A stretch of DNA of 64,000 nt, taken from contig CM055610.1 in assembly GCA_029379385.1 (NCBI GenBank), positions 17,695,422 through 17,759,421 on the forward strand. The letters are read 5' to 3'. Shown here piece after piece: positions 26,155 to 39,363 of the stretch. The translations under genes and the position numbers were made by a program. The notes under the pieces were generated by a model. That model was not told the DNA's origin and made no database searches. It saw only the letters and a list, made by a program, of their open reading frames with translations. Positions within the stretch are counted from its first letter, which is position 1, and each line of letters starts with the position of its first letter. Origin of the DNA: Quillaja saponaria. Lineage: Eukaryota > Streptophyta > Magnoliopsida > Fabales > Quillajaceae.

Positions 26155-26226
26155 CGCCGTTGCCGGGGATCGAACCCGGGTCACCCGCGTGACAGGCGGG
26201 AATACTTACCACTATACTACAACGAC
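26155..26226 (-). tRNA. tRNA-Asp (anticodon GUC)
   Basis: The 72-base minus-strand sequence starts GTCGTTG and ends CAACGGC plus discriminator G, forming a seven-pair acceptor stem with one G-U pair. It has the A box (TAGTATAGTGG), the anticodon loop CTGTCAC with GTC at its centre, and the TpsiC arm with GGTTCGATCC as B box. No intron, and CCA is not encoded, as usual in eukaryotes. It delivers aspartate in cytosolic translation. Confidence 0.97.
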
Positions 26227-27377
26227 CAGGTGAAATTTTCCTTTCGTAAAATATTTAAAAAACTAAATTATTTGTATAAGAGTAGATTATTGAAAACATT
26301 ACTTACCCAACTATTAATCATACAAATTTGGAGCATGGAATACTAATCTTTTTTTTTTTCTTTTGAAGTTATGCATTTACTAATCATCTATCAAACTAAG
26401 TTTAGCATCAATTAGTTATTAATTCAATTAACAAAATTTCTGGATTAAATTCAAAAAATTTCAACTAATCAATGATAATTACACTAAACTATCAAAGAAA
26501 ATATGAAATTTTTTTCACTTTAGAACGTTTTTTAAGACAAATATTATCTTGCGGCTAAAATATAAAGAAAAGAAAGAGAGGGAAAAATATTGTCCCTATG
26601 ATACAAGAAACAACTTGCCTTTTCATATTTCTTAAATGTAAATGTTTTACTATGTTGTAACTAATTGTGAAATGCAAAAAACAAAAGCATAAATTAATAT
26701 ATTTTCACAAGACCAACACTTATTTTGTAAGATTTTTTAATAGGTATTTATAAAGTACTTGTTAAAATAATATATATAAAAATTCTGTATTATCAATTTT
26801 AGTCGTCAATCATGATTTAAGTACCAAAAGTTGGAGACAAAAATCAAAGTGAAAAAAAAAGTATTTCGGGTCAAACATGATCTAGTTCAATAATTATCGA
26901 ATCGTCCCAGATTGCACCCAATTAAAGAACACTGGTATTTGGTGGAGTATTTTCCGAGGGAAAGAGAAGAAAAGAAAATACGTTTTTATTCTTTTCTTCT
27001 AAATTATGATATTCATGTTTCGGAATAAATAAGAAAAAATAGAGCCAAAATTTGATTTTGTTTTTTAATTGTATCAAACAAAAACCCAACTGTAAAAAGT
27101 TGATTGCAATTTGGAACAAGCAAATGTAAACACAGAAATGAATTCCCTGTCTTTCCACTGCCACCAGAAGTCCTCCATCCTTCCCCGTGTCTCTCGATCT
27201 CTCTCTGGTTTTAGGGGTTAATTGGATGTAAACTAAAACTTACAGACACAGATGTTGCATTCTTTGTTGGTTCTTTGTTTCTCTGATCTTTTTGGCTTAA
27301 TGGTTATCGCTTTTTTGAGAAGCAAGTAAAACGCAGAATCGTAAACAGGAGAGAGAATTCGCAGAAATTCGTACACC
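26227..27377. other. Intergenic between tRNA-Asp and homeodomain gene
   Basis: AT-rich with no coding signal. The last ~200 bases (27170-27377) are CT-rich and likely hold the core promoter and leader of the homeodomain gene. The two divergent units (tRNA minus, homeodomain plus) share this ~1.15 kb. Confidence 0.5.
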
Positions 27378-30300
27378 ATGGAAGGTATTGTAATCTCTTC
27401 TCAAACTATGGTCATGTCAGAGAATTGGGTTTTCCTTTTTGATGGGTTATCGCGGATTGATTCGAATTTCATGCATTGGGTTGTTTGGTTGGAGTTGGGA
27501 AAGTGAAATTTTTGCATGCTTAGAGAGTTTGTTGTAATGGTGAATAAGACACTCAGAATGTGAATTTAAGGTGTTTGGTTGCAGAGAAAACTTAGAAAAC
27601 TGAAAGGAAATCGAGATTTGACTTATGATGTTTAGCTTTCTTATTGAGCCCCAATTCCAAACGATGGGATTCTGATAGTTTAAATTTCTGAAAGTTTAAA
27701 CTTCTTCACATATTCTGCTGTCTTACATTTTTCTTATAAGTTATTACCCTTTTTCGCATAAATTCTTCTTGTCAATGGGCATAAAACTGCTATCTGCATT
27801 TTGGATCTAATGTCTGAATTGCATATTTAAATTGCAAAAAATTAAAAGATACCATTTTTTGTTTTTATTATTTTTCCTGGAAAGTTTTGTCTTGAATGAA
27901 ACTTTTTGAGAATTCATACTGGGCATACCCTTTTAAAATGTTTTTATGATTAATAATTGCACACACTGTAAAAATGATTATCCTTACTGGTTTTTTGCAT
28001 TTGTAATTTCAAATTAATGATTCTTTTTCTTTTCCTCCATTTGTATCTGTTGCTTAATTAGCTCCAATCATTAATTTTTTTTAATCTGAAAGGCTGCATG
28101 TAATTAGGGAACTTAAAAGAAACAGGAAACCAGCAGCTTTATGATTCAAGTTTTATGGAGGGCAGAAACTCCTTGCGAATTACATCCCCAGCCCCTCCCC
28201 CTTTTGGGTGGACTGCTTGCACTGTCCATACTATGTTGCAAACTATTAAACTGAATGCAATTATGTCGATAATTCTTTTCAAATCTTGAAATATGATCAT
28301 GATTCAATTAAATAAGGGTGCCTCAAACCAACAGTTGTTCTTATTTTTTGTACTAGGTTTTGAATTCCTAATTAACAGTTAGTCCTGTGATACAATTTTT
28401 CTGCTGTAACTGCTTAGTTATTGATGTGATTCTCTATTAACCTACGGGGAAGTAGTTATGCCACTACGAAGTGCTCTCTGATGCAGCATATGAACCAGAT
28501 GAGTCAATATGTTTGATGTTTTATAGTATGAACTTATCCTTTGTTTTATCATCTCCCTCACCCTGCTGCAGCTAATCCTAGTATTTGACATGAGATGTAT
28601 CTCTATGCTAATCATAGTTATAGTTAATTTTCTTGTTGTTTTTAGCTTTTCCTTTTCTATTGATTGTTCAGAAACAAGTGAAATGCATTCTGAAGAGAAC
28701 AAAGTTTCTCTGGAGAAAGGCAAAAAAAGAAGGCTCAAAACACCAGCCCAGGTTGAGGCCTTAGAGAAGTTTTATGACGGTACAGTTACTTCTGTGCATA
28801 TATATATTGTGTTAATGTGTCTTGCTAAATGCTAAATTTTGACAAACATGTTTGGCCTTTCCAGAGCACAAATATCCTACAGAGGAAATGAAATTAGAAC
28901 TTGCTGAGGAGTTAAGGCTCACCGAAAAGCAAATATCTGGATGGTTTTGCCACAGAAGGTTAAAAGATAAAAGATTTTTGAGTGACGGAATATGTGTTAA
29001 TGGACGACAAGATCGTTCAAGTGGTGTGATTCAAGATCATGGCAGTGGACTTCGGCAAGACTCATGTGGAAGCACTAAACATGGTGATTACAGGCATATT
29101 GATGCTAGAGAAGTTGAAAGTCGAGGTCTATATGGCCATGACATTCCAGCTACAGATTTGACCTATGGGCATAGGAGTCTTTACACAGATAACAATAGTG
29201 GAACAGACAATACGTCTTCTGAAAGTAGCTCATCTTTACAAGATAGGTTGTTTTCTCAAAGTCAGGATCTATATGATATGGAACCTTCTAGATCCTTAAC
29301 ATATAGTGGAGTTTTGCCACCTATAAATCCCAAGGGTCCAATCAACATGGGATATAAACCATCAGGGTATTTGAAGGTGAAGGGTGAGATAGAAAATGCT
29401 GCTATAACTGCTGTTAAGAAGCAATTAGGGCTGAATTTTCGGGAGGATGGTCCACCGCTTGGTGTAGAATTTGACTCAATTCCTCCAGGTGCATTTGAGT
29501 CCCCAGCAGATCCAGTTCGTGGTAAGCTGTACAATGTACTTCTTTCACTTATTTTTTTTCAAGTCCATGGTCCCATTCAATTGGTTCTGCTAGAATGTTA
29601 CTACCTGATTATTTGACTAAAGGTTGTTTACGTTCTACTTAATAACATACCTGGTCCCTAGAAGGATTAGTACATGCATTTACACATTAAGCTTTCTCTG
29701 ACTACTTATCAGCCAAACGTTTCATGATGTAGCTCCTAAAAATAAAATTTTCATCAAGTTGTTATTAGCGGGTTAAATAGAAATAGATTGTTTGCATGCT
29801 TTAGGGAATTCATTCATGGAGATGATTACACTGTGATGTAATGTTTATAAACACACGGCCTTTTAGTCCCTTAGAAATCTGTTACTATTTTTTGTCGAAT
29901 ACATCCTTCAATATTACTATTTCAATATATAATTAGTGCTTGTTTTCTTTTCTTTATCTGAACTATGGCCTTTAAACTTCAAGGTAGGGAAGTAAAGTAG
30001 CAAAATGTTTGACTAAAAGTTACTGGGGAGTTCAATTTATAAGTATTAAAGATAATAACATATTTTTTCCAGGAATGTATATGTGTATGATATCTGGGGT
30101 TAAAATAGGTTAGATTGCTCTTCCATGTTCTACTGGAAAAAGTCATCATTAGCTCATCCCTCAGGGTTATTTATTCTAGTCATGGTTTCATATAATTCTT
30201 TAGTCTGGAAAATACTAGCTTCTTGTAAATCTTTCAAGTCTCATGTGATGATTACTATGCAGAACAACACTATGTTGCCAATCCTGTTGTTCCCAGTTCT

Positions 30301-32610
30301 CCAGACACTTCTGGAGGGAGAAGGCAACCAAGTCTTAGCTCCGTAAGTGGACTTTCCTTTGTATATTGATATGTATAAAGAAACAAACAGTTTATGCTAC
30401 TTACATATGTGATGCCCATCATGGAGGCTGCATAGACCAAGCTGGTTTTCTAAATATTAAAATCATATAAGCTCAGAGTGAAAAGTAGATAAATAATACC
30501 ATTTGGTGTTGAACTGTTGATTTTGGCAATAAACACAGTTCTTCATTTATTTTCTATTTAGGATATGTGAATATGAATACATTTTATTCTCTGTGATAAT
30601 GACTATAGTCTATAATCCAAACGCAGTGACTCTGATCCCTACCCTTCCATCTCCATCTTTTATCCATAAGTGTCTACAAGCATACGGCTACGAAATTTAA
30701 CTATTTCTGCCCAAGCATACCCAGAAATAAAAAGTGAAAAAATAGTTAAAGTTCCAGCACTGCTGGCATGTAGACTCCAAATTTCTAGTGTATAAAATAG
30801 ATGATAGGAAATTTGATTTAATTTGAATCCACCTTGGTACCTCCTCGTCTAGATGGGAAGAAAAACAAAAAGGAATTAGCAGGCAACTTTATTTGGATTC
30901 ATTTTTCTCAGCCATATTCATTGGAAGAAGGAAGTGGATCAGCAGAGCTGCACCTCCATTTTGCTCTGTAAATGCAAATGAGTATTCAAATGCTTGAACA
31001 TGGAGTTGTGCTGAACTCTGCTGCTTCCTCTTTGCACTAAGTTTAATTATCAGAGTAATTTTCAATAATTGACACTTCAAATTATCCTCCTTTTTTGATA
31101 TATTGATGAGAAATGCCTTCTGCCCTCCTTTTTTTCATGTCCATGCAGAGATATGAATTGTATAATTCCAGGTTTAGTTCCCAGGATCCACATATGGAAG
31201 GGGCAAAGCCTAGCATCATGTATGACTCTGATTTCCAAGACAAAAAATCCCACCAGCATATAAAGCGAAGGCCAAGTTTTCACAATTTTACCAATCCTTT
31301 TCCTGGCAGGAACTCTTCCTTGGATATGTATGAAGGTTCTATTGGAGAAGCTTATAATAGCAACAGGAATCATAGGTTGAGCTTTAAACATGGCATTGAA
31401 GGAATGAGATCTGATTCTGCTTCTAACCACGCTGGTCTCAATGGAGCGAAAATTGCCATGGAGCAGGTGGAGACTCTGTTGCATGGCTATGATAATGTCA
31501 ACCCAAAGACTGTCCAGGGGGGTGAATACATAAAAACAAAGTCTTCAAATTTGATACATAATCGTCATGAATCTGTTGATACTGAGCATAGAGGTGTACC
31601 TTCTACAATGGTAAAGGTCCAAATATAATAAGTTTCTACAATTTACCTATGTGCTCCATATATAACGCCTCAAGTATTTTTTTCAATCTTATGCTTGAAC
31701 ATTTTGGTCTTTTTTGGTCGCATGTATGTACAGGTGGAGAATTTTAATGACAACAGGAAGACAATAAAAGATTATCGTGATTCAGTTAGAGTAAGGATGC
31801 ATCCAACAACTGAAATCATGTTGGGTTCAAGCTTCATAAACTTGCTGTGCAGTGCTCTGCTTTCATAATTGACTCTCTCCTCCCTTTATGCATTGAAATG
31901 TTCTTTTTTTTTTTTTGGTTGTAATTCCCTTGTTTGTGTTGGTTGGCAATGAAGGTCACAGAACGAAGCAGAGTTGATCCATCTCAGCATGAATATGTGA
32001 AACAAGCACCTGTTTTTGAGGCACCATCACGGAAAAATCGAAGGTGGGCATTGATTTCTGCTGTTTTTATTGTAATTTCCAAGATGGCATGTGTGCCTGA
32101 GTCCTCGCATGGCATGCATATCTCTGCACTTGTGTGCATGTGTGTTCCTTTTCCGACTTAAATTGATGATCTTTGGGCTTTGGTTAGAGTATTTGGTCGG
32201 GCATCCTTTTCCCATTAAATTTTAAGCTCTTGCATGAATGATGTTCACCTCCTTGGTGAGAATAAAATAAGAAAGTTGTCCATTCTGTCGTTTGTTGGCT
32301 GGTAGTAATAATGGCATTGGGATGCAAATGAGTCGAAGAGGCTTATGAGCTGCTTCTTAAGTGCTACACTTGAAATTGGCTAGCCCAGCCAAGGCCATTC
32401 TTCATTAAGGCTGCAGGCTTATGAGACTTTGTGCCTATATATATATTTCGTACCTTATTCTTTGTAATACCATACCAATACACATATAATTTGGCATTTG
32501 ATATGGCTGTTTGCTCTTTACGGCATCATATATCATGTAGACCTGCTACAGAGATGCCATCTAGCTTTAGTGAGGATGAAACTGCAGAAACCAGTTCTTC
32601 ACTGGGATGA
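27378..32610 (+). CDS. Homeodomain-like protein, At4g03250 type
   Basis: Eight coding exons: 27378-27384, 28672-28779, 28865-29521, 30263-30342, 31149-31610, 31734-31790, 31955-32043 and 32541-32610. All join in frame and give 509 residues, close to Arabidopsis At4g03250 (about 507). The homeodomain lies at about residues 20-78: KKRRLKTPAQVEALEKFY, then EHKYPTEEM, then a recognition helix ISGWFCHRRLKDKR, with WFCHRR in place of the usual WFQNRR, as in the related RLT1/RLT2 proteins. A conserved block after it (GPPLGVEFDSIPPGAFE) also marks the family. The tail is hydrophilic and Ser-rich. It is presumably a nuclear chromatin or transcription factor; its function is not established to my knowledge. 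The first coding exon has only seven bases and is followed by a 1.29 kb intron. Confidence 0.88.
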
Positions 32611-33925
32611 GAAGCTGGCTGCTGAGAGATGGTAGAAAGTTTGATGGTTTTCTCATGGCCATGGACATGTACAGTCTTAAGGAATAGAAGGTTATTTGGC
32701 TGGCGACAAGGGAAGCACTGTTAGTAGCAGCTAAAACTGCCAAATTGGCCACCTATATCTTTTGGCGTCTGGTGCTCACCTGTCTACATGTTGTACAAAA
32801 TAATTATTCTGGTCTTGATATTATGATGTAAGTCTCATTTTCTCTGGAGCTTATTGTGGTAGGTACTGCTCAAATTGCAGTTCAAGCACTCTTATATTGC
32901 TGAAATGATAGTAGTGCCTTCTAACATCAGATTGCTTCCCCTTGTTTGATGACTGGAGGAATTAACTTTTTTTTTCGATTTCTTTATATTATGGAAGAAT
33001 TATTTCCTTCTATTTTCATGTTTCTGCATTTTATCCATTGGGTTGCGTTATTGCTTTTACATATTATGCTTTGGATTTTAGCCAGGATATATATACTATT
33101 TAAAAAAAATATTTCACCTGGTTTAGATTTGAACCAATATTTTTGATATCTTTGAGGGGTGCCTCCTGCCTATACCAATCTTGTCTGAGATCAAGATTGA
33201 TGGCATGTTCTCTTTTCACTGCTTCTTTTTCTAAGTAGCTCTATGGAGTTATGCAACCTGAGAAGGTGGAAGCTTGTGAGCTGCACTGTGTCAAGGTCTG
33301 ATTTTTCACAGCCAACCTAAGGCTTCTGGAACTTGGGACATAGAGTGTGATTTCATTAATAAAATGGCTCCTCCTTCGTTTCCAAATACATGGATTGAAG
33401 GCCAAATTCCAAGTACCATATAGAGCTTACCAAAATCCTGACACTTTCTAAATTGATGAATTGTCTAATCTTCAAACCTCCAAAATTCTTTTGGGTGGAG
33501 TGAGAAAGGGAGGGAGGGAGGAAGAAAATTGAAGGAAAGAGTTATCTAATATTTATTTTTTTCATAGTTTAGCGGTTAGATAATGTATGAGTTAATAAGC
33601 TAAAAAATTTATATAGATTTTGAACTTTACGGTATTTTTAATTTAAACCTATTAAGTTAACAATAAATTAGCGTCAATTAAAAATAATATTAAGAATTTT
33701 GTTCATTTCCCATGAAAAGCAATTTGTATATTTCAAAGATTATTTCCTTTGATCTTTTTTCTTTTTAATTTTCAAACAAGATATTGTCTTTTTACTTATA
33801 TTTTCTTCCCTTCCAAACAAAATTTAAGTTTTTTTCTTTATCTCTTTCTCACTTCTTTCATTTCTGAGTCTGAACTCTGAAGCCTACTATCCTCTGCGGA
33901 TCTGTCTCCTTCTCTATTATCGGTC
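32611..33925. other. 3' flank of homeodomain gene and promoter of ClpP2
   Basis: No gene recognised. It contains the homeodomain gene 3' untranslated region, a purine-rich tract near 33500-33540, and an AT-rich stretch leading to the ClpP2 start. Confidence 0.5.
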
Positions 33926-35904
33926 ATGAGAGGCATCTTTTCGAGCTCTAAGCTCTTTGCTACCACCACGCGGGTCTTCAGTGCTAAACAAATTGGAGTC
34001 GGACAATCGACTCGAACGTATAGCTTGATCCCAATGGTGATAGAACACTCGTCGAGGGGAGAAAGGGCATATGACATCTTCTCGCGGCTTCTCAAAGAGC
34101 GAATTGTTTGCATTAACGGACCCATTTCCGATGACACTGCTCACGTCGTTGTTGCTCAGCTACTCTTCCTTGAATCGGAAAATCCTTCCAAGCCCATCCA
34201 TATGTACCTCAACTCCCCTGGCGGCGCTGTGACAGCAGGTCTTTCTTTCTCTCAAACCTGAAAGAAAAAGAGATGCAATTTTTTTTTGTTTTTTCACCGC
34301 GTTGCAATGTTCTTTCAAATTGCAGATGAATTCTATGAAGTTTATCTTTAATACATAATTATTCTGATACCCAGAAAGAGTATAATATATGCATCGGTCA
34401 TTTGGTGGTAATACAAATACCAGGCTGTTAACATGGAAATTTAATGGATGATTTATTAACTCATGTGATGATTGAGACAATTGCTAACTAAATTATGGCT
34501 AAATAGATCAATGACGAATTGGTGCATTGACAGATACTTGTAGAAGTCATTATTTAGTGTCTTTTGCACTTGCACCTGCTATTGATGTTTGCATAAAAAT
34601 TGGTTGAAACTGTTGTTTTCATGTGACAGCTGTTTTGCAATTCATTGCGTCATAAACAGTCAAATTCATGCTTTGTAGTGAAGTGTAATTTGTTGCACTT
34701 TGTTAGATTTGAAATGCAAATACATGTAAATATAAATCAGTTGTTGTTTTAGTTCCCACCCTTTTTGATCTACTGTGTCTAGCTAGTCTTTTTTTTTAAG
34801 TTCCATACTTCCTTTTTATAGAAATAGAGCACCTGAACTCCAATAGAATCGAGGAGTTATATTATTGGGCACAAAATTTTAAATAGTGCATGTTACAAAA
34901 TGAAAGTCTAGGAGAGCCATCTGAAAGATATCTTCTAGGCTAAGCAATTATTTATTATTCTATACATAAATATAACAAACCACTCGAACAACTCCTGTCA
35001 AATACTTGATTGTATGCATTGCTGCATACTAAGTAAGAATATCACTCTGGACTGACAACTGTATAATATATTTTTTTTTATGGGCACAATGAGAATAGAC
35101 TAGCAAGGGCCTGCAGATTATCGTGGTGGGATAGAGTAACAAAGTTTTGGGCGGCAGTATGCCCTATGTTTTTGCACTCGTGTTTCCAAGTCCAATTTTT
35201 CTATAACTTATAAGCAAACTTTCTCATGGATTGTAATTTTTTATTTTATTGCAATCTATAATTGTAAATAATTGCTTTGAAAGTATAGATGGCTGTGATA
35301 TATTAATGGTTTAGTTTTTTCTTACCAATATTATTAATTTACTATGCTTATAAGTAATAGCTGATGTTCTTTTGAATGGTCTTGCAGCACAAATTATGAT
35401 GTATAACTTCAAAAGTAATCCTTATTTGTATAGTTTCTTTGATTAATCTGATTCTTTTCTTACACGTAATTTATGTCTGATTCAGGTCTTGCAATTTATG
35501 ATACTATGCAGTATATTAGGTCTCCCATCAATACAAGCTGTTTGGGTCAAGCTGCATCCATGGCTTCTCTCCTATTGGCTGCAGGTGCTAAGGGTGAGAG
35601 GCGATCTCTTCCAAATGCAACAATAATGATTCATCAGCCTTCAGGTGGGTATAGTGGGCAGGCAAAGGATATGACTATCCACACTAAGCAGATTGAACGG
35701 ATTTGGGATTCATTGAATGCATTGTATTCAAAGCATACAGGGCAGTCGGTAGAGATAATTCAAAAGAATATGGATAGGGATTATTTCATGACACCAGAAG
35801 AGGCAAAAGAGTTTGGGATAATTGATGAGGTCATTGATCAAAGACCAATGGCTCTGGTGACTGATGCTGTTGCCAGTGAAGAAAAAGATAAAGGTCCAAA
35901 TTAG
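33926..35904 (+). CDS. CLPP2: Mitochondrial-type ClpP2 protease subunit
   Basis: Two exons, 33926-34238 and 35486-35904, joined G|GT across a 1.25 kb intron, give 243 residues. The Arabidopsis CLPP2 protein is about 241. The first ~30 residues are Ser/Thr/Arg-rich with almost no acid, fitting a mitochondrial targeting peptide. The core is a complete S14 peptidase: SLIPMVIE at the start of the fold, the oxyanion-hole loop NSPGG, the nucleophile Ser129 in GQAASMAS, His154 in MIHQPSGG, and Asp203 in MDRDYFM. It assembles as the tetradecameric chamber that, with a ClpX ATPase, degrades proteins in the matrix. All key residues are present and there are no breaks. Confidence 0.95.
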
Positions 35905-37407
35905 GATCAGATGGTAATACCCAACTAGGACTAGCTGTTGGTTTGAATTTTTTGTTTTCTCTAATAACTTAATCCGGCAGTCGATATTGATATATTGGAT
36001 TTAGCATGAACTTTGCCATTTTTCTCTTCAGATGATTGTCTCTCTTGTAGATTCACATTTCTTAATATATTTGACGGCTGACTGTTTGGATTCCAAACTC
36101 TGTTCGGATAGTATGGTATTCTCGATAACTTAGTTTTTCATTTGCTTTGGATATTTGTAAATTATAATTGTTTGTGGTTTGTTATCCTCTTCCTTTGAAC
36201 TTATCATTATAAGTTGTTTACAAAGAGAGTTGAAGTTACTAGTTTTGTTGGTGGGGATCTTGTACGAGGCATGGTGGGGATCATTTATTAGGCTTAGAAA
36301 GAAAGGTGAAGTTATCATCCATGTTTGGATATATTTTCCGCAGATTATTCTATTATTTCCTTATATTTTCCTAGAGTACGAACTTTAATTAGTATTAGTG
36401 ATGTGATTGTCATCATTGTCTCAACTCACAACTATATGTATGAAAGCCTAGTCTCTTTCCTTTCAGTTGCATATGAGTTCAATACCGATAGTGACTGACG
36501 CAACCCATACTCTTGAGCTTTATATTGTCTAATCTGTATTTGGTCTGCATTACAAGTGTAGATGGTGTGATGTGGAACTGTGCATACAAGATTACGATTC
36601 AGACCCTAGGTTTTCAGTTCATATATTCTTGCCTTAGGCGTTGTCTTGACTAGGATGCTAGTTGCTAAACAATAGATGCTTGAGTATAACAACCCAATCC
36701 CAGAAGAATGGGCATTTTTGCCATTTACACTTGACATTCATAGCTACTCTGAAGTAGGGCCACTGGAGAGCAGTTTTCAGTTCTTTGATTTAGCTGTAAT
36801 CGTGTTAGTTTTTTCACCTGGTTTAAGATTTGCCCTAAGCTATAATTAATTGTGATGACTGATATTTGTGTTGCAAATATGGATAATCTGTTGATTCTAA
36901 TGAAGGATGATGAAAGAAATTAATTTAATACTTTTTATTTGTGAAAATCATATTGTCGGAGTTGCTGGCATGAGTTTTCAAGGGAGACAATGCATCTACT
37001 TCTGGAGTTGGGGTTACCCTTTTAGTATTAGACTCAAATCAATAGTCTTAAATTCTGTATAGTAACAGACTTGCATTCTAGGAATGTGTCATGCATTGTA
37101 GGTTGAGGTAGTAAGGTTCGTTAGCATTGATAGACCTCATAGGATCCATTAGCATATCCTACTTTGACCTATGTGATGTTTAATGCCTTGGGTGGAAAAT
37201 TTGTTTTTTGTTTTTTTTTTACTATAATTCATATATAGAAAGAGGGAAAAAGGAAAGAAAAGTACAAATAGTGAAACACAGGAGACTATCATCTTTTTCA
37301 TTTACAATTTAAAAAGAAAAACCTAATAGCTCTTGTGCATGTAATATAAATCAGTAAGACAATAAGATTTGAAGGAGAAAACTACCAGCTACTATTCAGT
37401 ATCTGCC
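35905..37407. other. 3' flanks, no gene seen
   Basis: Space between the convergent ClpP2 and small minus-strand gene. Only short frames without recognisable domains. The stretch just below 37408 was checked for RING-finger remnants and shows none. Confidence 0.5.
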
Positions 37408-37731
37408 TTAACTTGTTGTCTCTTGGTGAAACCCAAAAGTAGAAGCTAAATCACTATCAGTAGTCTTAGCTAAAATCCTAGCCAGTTCAACCATAACCTT
37501 GAACTCAACCTCCTTCAACACAACCTGGAAATCTTGGTTGGTTGCTCTGGCACGCGACACGGCTAACTCTGCTATCATAGTGTCTGACCTTATGGATAGA
37601 AACTCCTCTTCGCTGAGCTCTCCAGAATAAGTACGAGGATCATAGGAACCGTCGAAGTTGGAATAGTGACCCCAGTTTCTTAGTCTGAGTAAAAGATCAG
37701 CTTTCAGAATTGCAATATCAAACTCCTCCAT
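37408..37731 (-). CDS. RING-less member of the local RING-H2 gene family
   Basis: 107 residues from ATG at 37731 (MEEFDIAILKADLLLRL). It matches the N-terminal ~100 residues of the RING-H2 protein at 63008-63517: RNWGHYSNFDGSYDPR, then a glutamate-rich GELSEEEF block, then TNQDFQVVLKEVEFKVMVELARIL. The paralogue continues into a RING finger, but this one stops after a short unique tail ending HQETTS. The open frame extends upstream to 37920, but paralogues start at this ATG, so the extra part is taken as leader. The domain's function is unknown to me. Without a RING it cannot itself be an E3 ligase; it could pair with its relatives (inference). Confidence 0.65.
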   Translation of the reverse strand: MEEFDIAILKADLLLRLRNWGHYSNFDGSYDPRTYSGELSEEEFLSIRSDTMIAELAVSRARATNQDFQVVLKEVEFKVMVELARILAKTTDSDLASTFGFHQETTS

Positions 37732-38312
37732 TGTTTGTATTATGTATAGCAATTGGTTTAAGAAAGAAGAATGTTGTGGTTTCTGAAAACTAAGAAGGAG
37801 ATAGCTACCTTGCTTGAAAAGTGAAAGGCTGCTTCTTAATTTATATGTCTTAGTTTGGGTGAGGTCGGTGCATGAAGTTTCTCTGACTCCTTCAGTTAGG
37901 CTGTTTCCTAGTTCCTGCACAAAGAGTTTGATTTATACTATGCTTGACTTCCAAGTCAGCCTTTTTGTTCTACGCGTTCACTTACAATACTGTATCTGAA
38001 AGTAATGGCGGGGAAGGTGGCTTCCAATCCATGATTATTATTTTTAAGATAAGGTAAACGTGCTTCTTCTCTTTTTTCTTTTTTCTTTTTAAAATTTCAA
38101 TTACAAGTGACATATTTCTTTGGTATTTTGCAAGTGATTAATTAATGGATGCTAATTAATGAATTTACAAAAATTTATCACTAAATATATAATAATTTAT
38201 TATATTAGATGAGGAAGTGATTAATATTTATGCAGTATTACTTTTTGTATATTATATAGTAATTGTCATCTTTTCATGAAATTTTTGTAATTTTTTTTGA
38301 ATTCTTAATATT

Positions 38313-39288
38313 ATTAGATTTCATGACACACGCATTATACATGAATTATTTTTATGATATTTACATGTATGTTCATTATTAATATATGTACATATCAAGA
38401 AATTATAATTTATAAAATATAATTTTAATGTTAATGATATTAAACAAATAGATAAGTTTAGTAAAACAATAGTCATAAAACAACTATAATCCTATTAATA
38501 TTAAAATGAAAAAAAAAATAGAAAAGAAGTAAAATAAATAAATAAATCCATTGTCTATTTGAAGCAAAATAACAAGTAAAAAGTATCTATATATTTAAGA
38601 AAATAAAATTTCTTCAAGCAAATTATTTTTATATTATAAACAAATAAATAAGTCTAAAATTATATTCATAAATATGTAAACAAAAATTACTTATTAAAGT
38701 AGAAGAAGAATTAAAAGTTAAAACAATAATATAATCATGAAAAATATATTTTTAATACTTTTTAATTCATAGTATTTAAAAAATAAATTATTTCACAAAT
38801 TTGATTAGAAGAACTAAAGAAATATTATAATTATTAGAAACTTTTTACACACAAAAAAAAAGTCTTAATTACTATTGACATCTAATTATTGAAAAATTAC
38901 AATTTTTTTATGAATTAAAAGTTAAAACAAAAATAATATAATCATAAAAATTACACTTTTAATATTTATTTTAATTCACAGTATTTTTAAAAAAAAATTA
39001 ATTCATAAATTTAGGAAGAAATAAAAAAAATATAATCATTAAGAATTTATTAAACAAAATAAATTGAGAATTTAATCTTGATTACTATTGACATATAATT
39101 ATTTAAAAATTAAAGATTTATTAATATTGAGAATAATTAGTAAAAAAGAATTCAAAAGTTTCAAAACAATTACAATCCTATTGGTATTAAAATGAAGAAA
39201 AAATTAAAAAATAATAATAATAGTCTATTTAGAGCAAAATAGAAGTAATTTTTTTTTGTCAATAAACCACTTTTATATATATTATAGA
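38313..39288 (-). mobile_element. Non-autonomous Helitron-like element
   Basis: On the minus strand it begins TCTATAATATATATAAAAGTGG (39288 downward), matching the 5' end of the plus-strand copy at 39364. It ends in CTAAT at 38313-38317, preceded by a stem-like 'catgtataatgcgtg' and 'tgtcatgaaat'. No ORF. It shares internal AT-rich modules with the other copies. The base before TC is A as expected; the base after CTAAT is A rather than T, so the 3' end is less certain. Confidence 0.55.
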
Positions 39289-39363
39289 TGTAAAAGCATT
39301 CCACCCAGATTAGAATATTCTTTGGTGACACTTACAATATTAATATATATATATCCATATATA

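Noticed and set aside
29262..29534. Minus-strand frame opposite homeodomain exon 3
   Set aside because: Antisense shadow of a well-supported exon.
33838..34144. Minus-strand frames opposite ClpP2 exon 1
   Set aside because: Antisense shadows of a conserved coding exon.
37732..37920. In-frame upstream extension of the small minus-strand gene
   Set aside because: Paralogues start at the internal ATG and the extra 63 residues show no similarity to them; more likely leader sequence.
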